Assembly: GCA_964017045.1 (NCBI GenBank)
Contig: OZ024796.1
Location: forward strand, 20,111,510 to 20,175,509
Source of the DNA: Omphiscola glabra
Taxonomy: Eukaryota > Mollusca > Gastropoda > Lymnaeidae
DNA length: 64,000 nt
Direction: 5' to 3'
Shown here: positions 1 to 12,070 of the stretch, piece by piece
How the letters are laid out: the number at the start of each line of letters is the position of its first letter
Position numbering within the stretch: position 1 is the first letter of the stretch
The notes under the pieces: generated by a model
The model's input: only the letters and a program-made list of their open reading frames with translations
Database searches by the model: none
What the model was told of the DNA's origin: nothing
Translations under genes and position numbers: made by a program

Positions 1-108
1 ACATGCTATATACTCATGTGCTGACAGAAAGGGCTCTGCCTCCGTCTGATGCACACATGCTATATACTCATGTGCTGACAGAAAGCGCTCCGCCTCTGTC
101 TCATGCAC
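1..108. repeat. Tandem duplication, about 54 bp x2
   Basis: Two near-identical units start at positions 1 and 54, each containing ACATGCTATATACTCATGTG followed by a CTGACAGAAAG stretch. They differ by a few substitutions. The array may start left of the window. Confidence 0.8.
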
Positions 109-959
109 AGGTGCCATATGTTTAAAAAGATTACCCCTTAAGTTATCATAAAACTTAAAAATGTCCAAAGTTATTAAAATAAAGGAAAATTTAAAAAAAA
201 TAATATATTTTTAAAAACAATGTTTTTTTGCATTTGGTAGTCTTGATAAAAATTCTGATTTATTTAGACAAATGTTGAGGTCTCTCTGGATAAAAAGGCC
301 CTTAGCTAATATGTCAATCTGACCCTGTTTACAGCGATAGCATCCAGACCCACATTGTGTTACAATGACAAATGCAACATAAGAGGCATAAGGTCTTGAA
401 TACTTGAACTTCCCATCTAATAAATTTACTTGAAAAAACATGCACCCCAGTAATGCACTCAAATATCGCACTTAATGAGAATCCCAATTAGTAACCCCCA
501 CACTCCACAGGTTAGCAACTGTACACTTTTTTCATGCACCTGAACTATATTAACATTCTAATGATCCTCCCCCTTTTATACTGCAGATTTATACCACTAT
601 ATTTCAATTGAGACTATTTCCCTAAAGCAAAAGAAAATATTACACACCAATAGAACTGGCTGTATTTTTAAGAATCTCATTTAGTGCAGTTATCTGGAAT
701 TTTATATAGTGAAATCATCGTCATCTGGTAGCATTAGAGAATGATGTATTTTGATATGACAACGGACGCTTTCTTTCAAAACAAATTAGGCTTTCAATAA
801 TAATAATAAGTTACATTATTTAATTTACAGCTCTCGTCAATGTGCACAACGGTTTAAATGAAGGGCAGGGGCAAGTATTCTTTACTTGGCAGAAAATGTC
901 CACTAGGCAAAGTGCTCTCATGTCTATATAAAGCATGTCTGTAAATATTATCATGTTAC
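109..959. other. Probable TMEM234 intron, no exon seen
   Basis: AT-rich sequence with no recognisable exon. I looked on the minus strand for the third TMEM234 exon (transmembrane helix 3 region) and did not find it, so the intron probably continues past the left edge. The longest minus-strand frame here (471 down to 211) has no TMEM234 similarity. Confidence 0.5.
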
Positions 960-1615
960 CTGCAGATGCAAGTGTTATGTAGTAGATAACAGAACCCATC
1001 TGGTTGGTTAGAAAAGACAACAGATACTGTGAGATAAATGAAACACATGGAACATTAAATACATCAAATGCATTTTGCACTGAATAAATTATAATAACAT
1101 ATTGATATTCCAACCAAGGCTAATTGTCTCAAATAGACTCATCTGAGATTACTTAGAATGTATAGTTAAATGCCACCCTCTAAAATAAAAAAAAATGTTA
1201 AAAAACACTATGGATTAGTCCCTTTTAATATGTGGAACTCTAGTTCTGTCAACATAAGCTGAATGAGAAAAGGCTAAAAAAAAATTGACATCTTTTATAC
1301 TTAATTACCTGTGGTGATAGCAGGGTAAGGGTTAAAACACAAGTTGAAAATATTCTTTAATCTATAAAAAATGAATTGCAATATTTGATTAAATATTAAT
1401 ACTATAATTTGAAAAAAACAACAACTCAGTGTTAAAGGACTTGCCTGCCAATTGAAGAACAAAAACGTAAACTCTGAAAAAAACTGTGCAACCCTTCCAA
1501 TGCATTTGATCTTTTCCACCCCTTGACTGTATCGCTTTAACAGTGGGTTGGTTGCACCCCATAAAACTGCAACAACCAGCAGCCAGAAAGCATCATCTGA
1601 TTTTGTTAGAGTCAT
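960..1615 (-). CDS. TMEM234: TMEM234 homologue, exons 1-2 (3' part off window)
   Basis: TMEM234 is a small multi-pass membrane protein of the drug/metabolite transporter-like fold; its molecular role is poorly known. Coding exon 1 is 1615 down to 1445 (57 codons, ATG at 1615). It contains LWGATNPLLKRYSQGVE, which parallels the vertebrate N-terminal helix (LWGGTQPLLKR). Exon 2 is 1026 down to 960 and encodes YLLSFLTNQMGSVIYYITL, parallel to YLMPFLLNQCGSLLYYLTL of vertebrates. Exon 1 ends in phase 0 at CAG followed by GCAAGT, a GC-AG intron with good consensus. Exon 2 follows TTATCTCACAG and ends in phase 1 before GTAACA. Reading the intron through would replace the conserved helix with unrelated sequence. 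The remaining exons are outside the window, so this is a partial gene. Confidence 0.85.
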
Positions 1616-2895
1616 ACTTTTATGGATTATAGTAAATTGAAATAAACAGCATATTTCAAATCAATGTTACTAATTATATTATTCTTTATTGAAGTGTACT
1701 AGTTAAAGTTCAATTAAAAAAAAATATTGTATCCATAGTAAAGTTTGAATTTTCATTAATTTAGCATAGCTAATAAAATATTTAAATAATTTAATAATTG
1801 TAGTGTAGGTAAAAAATTTAAAGAAATAACTTATTATAAAGGCATGTGAGGTAGACAATATTATTGCCAAGACTGAGTTAGAGTAAATATTTTCCTTAAT
1901 AGTCCGCCACTCTGGAAAAGTTTTTTTTAGCTCTTGCTAATCATTGTTATATTCCCCACCCCCATAACGTTGAGATATCCAATGTTTAAAAAAATTGTGT
2001 CCAGTATCTAATTTTATACCAATATCCTACATATCTTAAAGAAATTTATGTAAGTTTCTTTGAACAGAAATATAATCTATATATATATAACCTATACTAT
2101 ATATAGATATCTTAATGATTTATTAATCTAATACTACTGATACTTTTGATACAAACTTTTTTTCGAACAAACTTCTTTACGAAACACAGGAGAATTAAAA
2201 TGGTGTGCTTTAATTTAACTAAAACATCTGATTGAACAAACTTCCTTTCTATAATTTGGTTTTCTACTTATTTCAGAAAACCTACATTCATAATCAGTGT
2301 GATCCTCACCCCCACATCCCTTAGCCCTACTGACATAATTTAAGACTTAGGCCTTAGGCTTATAATAAGTAGGTAGGTCTATAACATGGACTATGGTTCA
2401 CTTTCAAAACTTAAAAGGCAGTGTCTACACGTCCGGCTACTGGACAAATTAGACAAATAGGAGATATTCATTGGGCGGGCAAGTCACTCTTTATTTAACA
2501 TTGTCACTTTTTAACCATTTGTTCAATTTAATATGAATGTGAAAACCTGAAATTAAATTGAAGTTAATAGTAAGTTTAAAACACTTTTAGTTAAATAAGT
2601 GATGATAAAAAAAAAAATTCTCACTCGTCATCTCTCTCTACCATATTCTTGTCAGCCATCACTAACTGAATCCGACTTGTCTCTATCTGTCAATAGTCAA
2701 TGCACTTACACTTATGGTCTCTTTCTTTTCGTTTGCCACAATCCATCCAAAGTGCAACAACCACCACACTTTTCCGCATTCCCATCTACTACACGCATTA
2801 AAACATACAGAGGCATTCTCCAGTTGTTAAGCTTGTATGTTGGGCTAATGCGAATAGATAGCACCTTGACTTCGTTAGGGTTACATTTAGGGTTA
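1616..2895. other. AT-rich intergenic sequence upstream of TMEM234
   Basis: No coding exon recognised. It should contain the TMEM234 promoter and 5' leader because transcription runs leftward from here. A short AT microsatellite lies near 2076-2110. The right end carries TTAGGGTTACATTTAGGG, which recurs just right of the following transposable element. Confidence 0.4.
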
Positions 2896-4330
2896 GGGGC
2901 CATCCATAAATGACGTCACACAAATTTTGCCGATTTTTGACCCCCCCCCCCCCCGCCATGGTCACAAAAAGTTAGACCCCCCCCCCCCTAAAATATAACG
3001 TCACAAATCTCTACTCCCCCCCCCCTCTATAAAAAGTCCCTGTGTCCACTATTGTCCTTTACAAACCCTTAAGAAAGTCACCCTTAAGAAAGTCACCTCC
3101 CGTGGATATCAAATTACAGCATCTGTGTCAAAAACACTTCACTAGAACAGTGGTTCTTATCCAGTGGTAAAAGTACCTCCCCACCCCTGAGGTGTGGTAG
3201 ACCAGAAAAGTGCATTCAGTGGCGTAGCGAGAGGGGTGCAGACCGCACGGGGGTGAAACCATCTCAGGGGGTGACATCAAATTGAAAAATTGCGTATTTA
3301 CAGAGCACACACTGCTCGGTCTAACCGAAATCCACAAAAGGATTACAGATGACGCGTACATTTTCCACCCATGTAACCAATCAAAATGCATTTTAATTAA
3401 AAGTTCAAAGTTGATGCGTCAGCAATTAGGTTACCTTATTATTAAGTCAGAAACACGTCGTTTTGACCATGTTTCAACGCCGAATGGAGTGTTCGTTAAC
3501 TTTTGTAAGCGACATTAAGCTATATTCATCTAAATTCTGAGAAACTATTCTGTGACACTATGAGCTTACCGGACCGCGTGACACGAACCCTATCTATGCC
3601 ACTGATTGTAATTGCTGCAATTGCTAACTGTTGCTGCTTTCTTTTTAATTAGTTTGTGTGCATTTTGATTACAATTACAGCAGTAAATGTTTTTCTTGTG
3701 AATTTTGTCGGCGCATTGCTTTTAATGGTAATTCTTTACATTGCCTATAAAGTTAATTAAAGAAATAAAACTAAGATAACTAAATTGTTTAACTTATACG
3801 TTGGGGTGTGTGTTTAAAACGGAGTTGGCCTGCAGCCCTGTAAAAAATGTTAAGAATCCCTGCCCTAGAGCATTTACTAAGATACCACCACCTCCCCCCA
3901 CCCCCCCCACCACAGTCAACCATTTGTTATCCTTCCACCCCACTTCCTGTGGTTGTTGTGGTATGGGAATTCTATGACTCCAGTGTCAGTCTTTAGCCAT
4001 AAATTCTCACAGATGTCATTGCAACTACACCCCCAGTTTCCTCCTATTTGGCGTCTTGTAATTTGATCTGAGGCCATTTTTTGGACCTTGCATACCTGCA
4101 CTGATTCTCTCAGTGATAGCAGTTTAAAAATAAAATGATGGTTGTTGTATAAATGATATGTTAAAAATGTCTGTAATTTAGCGTTATTAAGTGCATTTAT
4201 TTACTACAATATTCTACTTTTCATGTGACATCACATTGCTTGAGGGTCCCCCTCCCCCTCGTCACACATCATCACCAAAATCTGACCCTCCCTCCCCCCT
4301 AGACGCGTGACGTCATTTATGGATGGCCCC
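2896..4330. mobile_element. Non-autonomous TIR DNA transposon, Harbinger-like
   Basis: Terminal inverted repeats begin GGGGCCATCCATAAATGACG at 2896 and end with the reverse complement at 4330. Both sides are flanked by TTA (2893-2895 and 4331-4333). A 3-bp TTA/TAA duplication with GGG-starting ends is typical of PIF/Harbinger elements. The interior has long C tracts (2941-3025) and no transposase frame, and it contains a nested hAT-type element at 3217-3604. The superfamily assignment is inferred from the duplication length only. Confidence 0.65.
3217..3604. mobile_element. hAT-type MITE, related to the element at 52119
   Basis: Starts CAGTGGCGTAGCGAG and ends GCCACTG. Its left 300 bp are clearly homologous to the left end of the larger hAT element at 52119-56212: the same phrases, such as ATTTACAGAGCACACACTG and GTAACCAATC, occur in the same order. 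No coding capacity. I do not see a clean 8-bp target duplication, so this is an old copy. Confidence 0.7.
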
Positions 4331-5150
4331 TTAGGGTTACATTTAGGAAATTTTTTCATTATTTTTAAACGTTTTATTCTTAATTTTACGGGTTACTGCA
4401 ATCAAGTTGGCGGCCATAGTAAAAAAACGCGGTGATGTCTCTTCGCATTTACTATGTTGCATCTAGGACCTAGATAGTAAGTCAGTAAGTGTAAGTTGTT
4501 ATTATTAGCTGTAACTGTAACTGTAGTAACTAGCTTCTGCGTACGTCTACTTACGTCTACAGGTAACTGCAAGCTACTGGTACCTCGCATTTTACTATGG
4601 CCGCCATCTTGGTCGAGACGATTCAAATCTATCCCTCACACTAACCTGAACCCTAAATCTATCCCTCACCCTAACCTGAACCCTTAATGTCCAAACATAA
4701 ACAAAGAAAGGGCAGTGACTCCCTATAAACACGCAAATGAAATCGAGGGACCACATATAGGAATTAGCCAAAGAGAGTTAAATTTTAAGTAATACTCACT
4801 AGTCAGTGAATTAAAATTCTGAGCCATTATATTTGTAAGTCAACTGTCCAATTGATTGGTACCCGGTATGTCTCAACTTCTAAAGAACTGTTGACACCCG
4901 TCACGTGATCCCCCCAACCCATAACTACGTTTACCGCAGCGGTAACCCCAAGTCGCCAAAGGCTGCGTTTACCGCAAAGGTATTTGTAGCCAATCCATTG
5001 ATCAAACGCTGTGTTTACCACAAAGAAAAGTCACTAACTAGTTTAACACGATAATTTAGTATATTGTTACTTAAAATTATCTAAATCATGCTACCAAAAA
5101 AAAATGTTTTTCAAGAAGCAGTAAACTGAGCAAAGAATTAGCAGTTAAAT
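4331..5150. other. Intergenic, includes a dispersed repeat
   Basis: No gene recognised. The part from about 4556 to 4760 is a dispersed repeat with a second copy at 31398-31500. Short CCCTAA-like phrases near 4625-4690 look telomere-like but are part of that repeat. Confidence 0.4.
4556..4760 (+). repeat. Dispersed repeat, copy 1
   Basis: Shares GCAAGCTACTGGT, a block of CCCTAACCTGAACCCTAAAT type, then AAACAAAG..GGCAGTGACTCCC and GGGACCAC with the sequence at 31398-31500, in the same order and orientation. It is probably an end fragment of an unidentified transposon. Confidence 0.55.
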
Positions 5151-5604
5151 TTGCTATTGGAAGATATGGAAGCCCTTATTTTAACTAGAATTTCTAGATT
5201 TCTAAATAGACAGCTAAACCATCTCCACCTATGTTGCATACGTAAAATTTTTGTCACAAGGTGGCAGGTCAGAGTCCCTGATACAGATGTCCTACAACGG
5301 GCTGATATTTTCAGCAACCACACGCTCTTAAAAGCCAGATGGACAGGGCATGTTGCGAGAATGCCAGACAATAGACTTCCCAAACGACTAATGAATGTTC
5401 GGTGAACTCTCCAGTGGGAAACGCTCAGCTCCTGGACAGAAAAAAAGATTACCCAAGTACCGTCTAAAAACGTCACTCAAATCCATGGACATTGACCTTG
5501 ATTCGTGGGAGACACTTGCTATGGACCGTGCAGACTCACTGTCGAAGCACAATCCTCAGAGAATAAGCACACCCACGGCTCACAACCAAAGAAATAAATT
5601 ATAG
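5151..5604 (+). mobile_element. LINE ORF2 C-terminal relic, frameshifted
   Basis: Two overlapping plus-strand frames (5151-5405 and 5395-5604) together resemble the C-terminus of non-LTR retrotransposon ORF2 proteins. Key phrases are ILTRISRFLNRQLNHLHL, VTRWQVRVPDTDVLQRAD, LLKARWTGHVARMPDNRLPK and then, one frame over, GELSSGKRSAPGQKKR and SWETLAMDRADSL. The pattern of RW.GH..RM.D.RLPK..L.GEL..GKR..G...KR is a hallmark of these elements. The frame changes near 5395-5400, so the copy is dead. The clade is not determined. Confidence 0.8.
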
Positions 5605-5872
5605 TTGAGACATGCAACGTCATGCTGAATAATTGACTGTCATTGAAAAGTGCTAGTTAAGGAGAAAATATCTTTATAGTCTTTACTCTCTAAAATGAGT
5701 GAAGTAACATGACTACTGAATGGATTAAAAATTAAAGAACTCTAGCTTTAACTTGAATAAAAGAAAAAAAACACACGTTTTAAGTTATGTATTTATACTT
5801 TGTATTTGTGCAATTAGTTTGACATTTAAATATTGCATAACTTTTCTGGTCTTCAAAATATAAGCCATGAGG

Positions 5873-5982
5873 CAACCTAACGAGACAACCTGCCAATGAG
5901 ACAACCTAATGAGACAACCTAACGAGACAACCTGCCAATGAGACAACCTAACGAGACAACCTGCCAATGAGACAACCTACCC
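5873..5982. repeat. Short minisatellite, GAGACAACCTRNCGA type
   Basis: Alternating short units with the core GAGACAACCTAACGAGACAA and CCTGCCAATGAGACAACCT, about four copies of a compound unit. Confidence 0.75.
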
Positions 5983-8210
5983 CGTTCGAACTAATTACCA
6001 TCGAAGAATTGTCCGTTCTGACAAATTTCTTTCGAAAAAATTTCCGGATACACATTTATAGTGATCTCGCAAGTCCGTGTTAGTGTTGCAAACTCATTTG
6101 TCTTGTAACTTACAAAAACATTTTTAAAATCTAAACGCCTCTTTCGAACTTTTAAAATTTTCAAATTTTGCCTATGAACTATATATAAAGAAAACTATAA
6201 GTTTAAAGATGCTGCATTAGGCTACGTAATATTTGTAGGCACTTCCTTGTACAAATAAACATTTTTATCCTATGGATAAGAAAGCATCATCACAATATGG
6301 CTTTTGGGTAAAGCTGCGCCACTGTGGTGGGTTCTTGTTCAAAGTCGGGGGGTGGGGGAATGGGGGGGGGGGCAGCAAGTCGCTCTTTATGGCCCTGGTA
6401 GTAAGTCAGTGGCTTACCTCATTTCTTGGGATGTGCCAGAGATGATCTGCATAATGGTAATCTCCCCCCACCCCCCTGTCAACAAACTCCCTGGTGCTTG
6501 CTAACGGTGGCAGCAGTTAATGGCGTTTTCATTCCAACCCATATATTGTAAAAATATAAGTAATGCAACAAACTTTTTAACGACAAATAAGTTTTAAATT
6601 ACTAATGTTGTTAACAGAAGTCTAGCCCAGTGCTTATTGGCATGACATGTTCGAAAGGCTGGGGAAGAAAGGGGGCTATCGTCACGGGTATTAGCCCCAG
6701 GTTGGTGCCCAAAAAGTACGTTATCTTATAACTTATATATAAAAATATTATATAATGCCTATAATATATACCATTTAATGATGAGGGGGGGGGGCAGCGA
6801 TTTCTGGCTAGGTCCCAGGCACAGATTTACCTGGGCACGGCCCTGGCCTCTCGTGTTAGACCTGCTCAAAAGGTTATTTGATTAGTTTAATAGTTACTAC
6901 ACACCTAAGGTGGCTAGGTAGATAAAAATTATACAACTTTAATATGGTTGTCATTTGTTGGACCCACAGTGATCAGCTACATGTAGAATGCTAGATCATG
7001 GAAGACTAAGTTATTGGAAAGTTACACTGTTGACTGCAATAATAATGTAAATACAATTACAAGAGATGTTTTGGTCAAGAGACTTTTACATTCTCTAATT
7101 GGTAAAAATGTTGAATTGAGTACTCAACTCAAATGGCACATCTAACAGATACAAATGGCATATGATATTTATTTATCTTTTTGAAGATACATCAACCAAA
7201 TTTGAGGAGGACTTTCCAAAAACTTGAACAAAAATCAATTACACCCCCCCACCCCCCTCTGCTATTCTAATGTTGTAAGAAAGTACATAAGTACCAAAAT
7301 TTCTATAAAAACATTGTGTGGTATGCCTCAGTAAAATTAAATTAAAACCAAATGAACACAAACATAGTTAGCAGCATTTAAAACTTTTTAATAGTCAAGT
7401 ATCCAAGGCAACAATTAACAAGTGTCTATCTATAACCACATTCAAATTTTACTCATGTATTGGTAGCATCTAAACCATATACCCGGTAGTGTAAATTTAA
7501 GCATCTCATCTTATCAAAACTGATATTCCATACCAACATACCCCAGGCCTAAGTTAGACAAGTGCTTCACAATCACGTCTGCTAAAAACTACAACAACAG
7601 TGCTTTTTCAACATTATTGAATACTCACTTCAATTTGGTAACCCAGCTTTTTATCTAGCAATTGGTTTTATATCAGTCATTTCTTTTAATAAATGGTTTG
7701 GCCAAGCTAATTAAGTTTAACCAACTAGAAACAAACATCTCAAGCCATTCCCTTACTTAAGTGGCCATCGTTTAATGTAAAACTAGAGTAATCCACATTG
7801 GAAAATACAAACTTTTGTAAGTGTGTAAAAAAGGTTTGTACTATTCATTGGAGATGAAAATTAAGATCATATCTAGGTATAAACTATAAACTAAGCTGGA
7901 TAAAAAAGTTGCTCAATCATTTTTTTTTCTAACTTTAGATTAGAAATAATGATTAAGTCTTTCATTAATCAGCTTCAGCCTCAATTCTTTCATCAGTCAA
8001 TTTTAGATGTCATCTTCAGTTCTTCGTTTCCATGATTCTATGTTTCCATTTCTAATTTTGTCTACTTCATCATTTTTTTTACTTAGTATTTGGTTTCATT
8101 AGTCTAATTTAGACAAGTCTGTTTATTAACATATACACAAAATATGTTAAAACATTTCCATATCTTAAAATAAATCTACAGCAATGGGTCAGATATTTAT
8201 TGCGTTAGTA
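5983..8210. other. Intergenic, no gene seen
   Basis: AT-rich, with several G or C homopolymer tracts (6360-6373, 6784-6794, 7245-7257). The open frame at 6304-6504 has no recognisable domain and crosses the G tract, so I treat it as chance. Confidence 0.4.
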
Positions 8211-8475
8211 ATTTCACGCATGCAAGTGATCCACTAATTTTCACACAGACATGTAAGTGATGGACTAACTTTCACACATGCAAGTCATCCCCTAATTTCA
8301 CACATGCAAGTCATCCCCTAATTTCAAACATGCAAATCATCCCTTAATTTCACACATGCAAGTCGTCCCCTTATTTCACACATGCAAGTCGTCCCCTAAT
8401 TTTACACATGCAAGTCATCCCCTAATTTCACACAGACATGTAAGTGATGGACTAACTTTCACACATGCAAGTGAT
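8211..8475. repeat. 26-bp minisatellite, about 10 copies
   Basis: Unit core ACACATGCAAGTCATCCCC followed by TAATTTC. Edge copies are divergent (ACAGACATGTAAGTGATGG), as expected for an array that expanded from the middle. Confidence 0.85.
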
Positions 8476-8579
8476 TCTAAGATCATGTTCTCAGCAGATG
8501 CTCTACATTAAAAAGGCAAGATGTGCATATCATTATATTTGAACAATCTGTAAACTTCCAACCTTTTTTCAGCTTTTGC

Positions 8580-8662
8580 TAACAGACAGGACTGATCAAT
8601 AAAGTCCTCATTGACAGACACTAAACATGAATGATCAATAAAGTCCTCATTGACAGACACTA
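8580..8662. repeat. Direct duplication around TGATCAATAAAGTCCTC
   Basis: Two copies of TGATCAATAAAGTCCTCATT plus GACAGACACTA, separated by about 40 bp. Confidence 0.7.
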
Positions 8663-9093
8663 TTAGTTATTATTATTATGTTTAGCCACACAAAATATAT
8701 ATCTTTCATTTCGTAATCTATGACAAATAGTCCTAAATTATGTCTGTATTGTTTACACACACCCAGTTCCCACATTTTTAATATTCATTAATTTTGTCTT
8801 GTTTACTTTATTATGTTTTAACAAAAGTTAACTTAACACACTAGCAGAAAAGTCGCACCCATAGTTTTGGGGAGTTACGGAAAAAACAATTCTCAGACTT
8901 TTTGCATAAAAGACTCCCACACACTGAATGACTAATCCAAATTGTGAATGTGATAGGTTGTAATGGCGTCCTATTTCTTTACTTAGTGCAGTGCTGCTCT
9001 GTTGGGAAGAACCTGGTATAATTGCTTAAGTCATAAAATCACTTGAAAATGATAGTCTCTCATTGTGAATCAGTGCCGCAGCGACTTCAGATC

Positions 9094-9277
9094 CCTGTAA
9101 GGTCCAGTGGATATGTTACATGCATGTAATATCCAGTGGATAGGTTACATGCCTGTAATGTCCAGTGGATAGGTTACATGCCTGTAACTGTAATGTCAAG
9201 AGGATAGGTTACATGCCTGTAATGTCCAGTGGATAGGTTGCATGCCTGTAATGTCCAGTGGATAGGTTACATTCCTG
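9094..9277. repeat. 29-bp minisatellite, about 6 copies
   Basis: Unit contains TGTAATGTCCAGTGGATAGG followed by TTACATGCC. One copy has an internal CTGTAA insertion. Confidence 0.85.
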
Positions 9278-10135
9278 ATTTTTATCAAAATGTTTGTTGA
9301 AAAGAGTGTGACCTACATATCAGTTTTATATATGTCACTTTCTTTTCTCACTCCCAACAAGCCCTGGCACATAAACAAACCAATCTATTCATTTAACACA
9401 AAAAAATAAACACTTTATGGCAAGATGTAGCCAAGTGAATTATTGGAGACGTTTGCAAAGTAGAACACCAGAGAACATACTCCCCCCTCCCCACCCAAGT
9501 GATAGACTAATTAAACAAAAACAAAACAATTTTAGTACAATGGTCAAAGGCCCATTAATTACAATAAAAACTATTTATACTATAATTTATAGTAATTATA
9601 CTCTATAAATTATAGATGTAAATTTTCTAGGATTCTTTCCTCTAGCTCCTCAGTTCATAATGTCAACATAATTATAAACAGCAATGGGCAATAAATTCTG
9701 ACAGTTTGAAGACTACTCATTGTGCTGTCAAGTGGAATTATCCAGTAATCAATTTTTTATCAGTTCTGTAGTCAGCATTGACTCCATATTTTGAGGTAAA
9801 TGCAGAAATAATTGACATCTGGTATAGACAAAAACAATGTTATTTACAGGAACATTTGATTTCACAAAGCCACCTTGACCTGTACGTATCACAGTAGCTT
9901 TGTTATAACAAAGAAAATGGTGAATTAATTATGATGCAATAATTTTTTAATTAATTTTTTTTTCTACACTGGAAGGAATTGTAGGTAAAAGTGATGAAGG
10001 TTCTCATTTCTTGCACTAATACACAAGCGAGAGTAAAAAATGAAAACAAACTATTTCAGATTTTCAGCACACTGTCACCAAATGGAATCAACAAAATTCT
10101 TCTACCTTGACAGTATGCATCACTGAATTATTTTA
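9278..10135. other. Intergenic, no gene seen
   Basis: AT-rich sequence. The short frame at 9417-9608 has no recognisable domain. Confidence 0.35.
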
Positions 10136-10141
10136 GATTTT

Positions 10142-10249
10142 GAAAGACGTAACTTCCATCTTAATAGAGCACTTTTGAGTCAACACAGTGACTGAGAAAG
10201 ACGTAACTTCCATCTTAATAGAGCACTTTTGAGTCAACACAGTGACTGA
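10142..10249. repeat. 54-bp perfect tandem duplication
   Basis: Units start at 10142 and 10196 with GAAAGACGTAACTTCCATCT and are identical as far as I can read. This suggests a recent duplication. Confidence 0.85.
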
Positions 10250-10765
10250 GAAAGCTACACAGCGATCTGGAAACAATGAAGTCTTTAATTTCAAATAATT
10301 TGTTATCTCTTGTTTTATATCGCCTGCTGAAGATGGCAAAGGACTAAACATATCTTCTTTCACTATTTATTGACTTCACAGTGCTTGAATGCAGGGCCCC
10401 GTGTATTTGACTTTATTGTGCTCCCTTTTCTAGCTATTAAAATCACAAGAATATTGCAGTAGAATAATTAAATCACTGACAACTAAAACACCTGAGTGAA
10501 AACTGTGGGCAGAACAACAACAAAAAAAGCAGTGCCTAACCATAATACATAACAGACAATATCCTAGATCTAGGTCAGGCAAGGGAGCTCACTTGTTTCA
10601 CAGAAATAAAAAAAAAAAAGGAAAAAATTTCACCCAACTGCATATAACACCATAATAATATTTTTGAGGTAATAAAAAAAAAATTTCTTTAGTAAAATAA
10701 AATATTAATCATAATTAATGCTAAAAACCAAATCATGTAAACAACTCTTAAATACTTTGGTTTCA

Positions 10766-11132
10766 AGTGTGGTTTTAGGTGTCTTTTAAAAATGTAATTT
10801 TAGATGTGGCTCTAGATGTGGCTCTAGGTGTGGCTTTGGGTGTGGCTTTGGGTGTGGCTTTAGATGTGGCTTTGGGTGTGGCTTTGGGTGTGGCTTTAGG
10901 TGTGGCTTTAGGTGTGGCTTTGGGTGTGGCTTTGGGTGTGGTTTTAGGTGTGGCTTTGGGTGTGGTTTTGGGTGTGGTTTTAGGTGTGGCTTTAGGTGTG
11001 GCTTTGGGTGTGGTTTTGGGTGTGGCTTTGGGTGTGGTTTTGGGTGTGGTTTTAGGTGTGGCTTTAGGTGTGGCTTTGGGTGTGGTTTTGGGTGTGGCTT
11101 TGGGTGTGGCTTTAGGTGTGGATTTGGGTGGT
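10766..11132. repeat. 12-bp G/T-rich minisatellite
   Basis: About 30 copies of 6+6 bp units, GGCTTTGGGTGT and variants (TTAGGTGTGG). Because 12 is divisible by 3 the array is open on both strands, giving fake proteins of TPKA repeats (minus) and GVAL repeats (plus). There is strong G/C strand asymmetry. Confidence 0.9.
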
Positions 11133-11612
11133 TTTGGATGAATTAAGTTCACGACTACATTGTTTTGGCGCCCCGTAAAAAATTATTAAGTATAGAGCAT
11201 GTACAATATATATATACCTGAAATAATTTATCAGAATACTTTCCCATTATGTATATTTTTCCAATAGGTATATATTAGATTTATACTTGATGGCTAAATG
11301 GCAGTTCTCTACTGACCAAGAAAATGTATTCTTGTTTGTTAGTATCAATTTGAACAATTTGAAATTTAGCCCAGATCCATAAATCCACTTAGCAACTATA
11401 AAACAAGTCAACTAAAAACAAATGTAGAGATTTATATGAACAGATTTTCCCAAAAAATCACTTTTATAATCACCTTTGTATTTAAATGAACAAGTTTGAA
11501 TTGAAATAATGACTTTATCATGTTCTGAGAAATGGCTGTCAGCCAAACACGACAGACCCAACTGTAAATTCACTATCCCTGTGGTAACATTGTTGTTGCA
11601 TCTTTAATTTTG
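11133..11612. other. Intergenic downstream of KEAP1
   Basis: AT-rich sequence with no feature recognised. It lies 3' of the candidate KEAP1 poly(A) signals. Confidence 0.4.
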
Positions 11613-11623
11613 TTTATTTTATT
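11613..11623 (-). terminator. Candidate KEAP1 poly(A) signals
   Basis: Two overlapping AATAAA hexamers on the minus strand (seen as TTTATT at 11613 and 11618 on plus), about 310 bp beyond the KEAP1 stop. Hexamers are common in AT-rich DNA, so this is only a candidate. Confidence 0.35.
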
Positions 11624-11930
11624 TAAACCCCATTCAAATAAAAACTTGGCCTTGAACCTGAAGCTACACCTAGTGCAGTCTGTCAGATGAAAACAGTTGC
11701 GGAATAGCTACAACTGTTAAATACGTCACTGTTTCTTTCTTATGTTTGCTGGGCCAGTGGGAAACTACACTTGATGGGTGCCTGGGGGTCAGCCTTGTCT
11801 GTAACAGCAACCATGGGATATACAACTGGTATTATTACCATCCCATGGGGACAATAAAATAGTCTGCACCAAGTGATAGACCATTGATGACAAGTGTTAC
11901 CATCCCATGGGGACAGTTGAATAGCAACTA

Positions 11931-12070
11931 TCAGCTAATGGTGGGCTTTCTCTCTACAGCTACACCATGACCACTTCTCTCACACAGCATGCGGGTCTCA
12001 CAGGTCCAGATGTTAGTCTTTGGGTCATAGATTTCAACACAAGACAAGAAGTCACTGCCATCAAACCCAC
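11931..12070 (-). CDS. KEAP1: KEAP1 coding exon 5 (last Kelch blade, stop)
   Basis: Follows CTGTCTACAG and encodes [19 protein letters not shown] through [15 protein letters not shown], ending at TGA (11933-11931). Human Tyr572 is Phe620 and Ser602 is Ser650. The human C-terminal cysteines have no counterpart. Confidence 0.9.

Noticed and set aside
211..471. TMEM234 exon 3
   Set aside because: The minus-strand translation does not resemble the expected helix 3, and no suitable acceptor/donor pair matches phase 1.
4625..4690. Interstitial telomere
   Set aside because: Only a few imperfect CCCTAA-like phrases, shared with a dispersed repeat rather than a true telomeric run.
10775..11152. TPKA repeat protein (histone-H1-like tail)
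   Set aside because: 12-bp simple array open on both strands; no globular domain.
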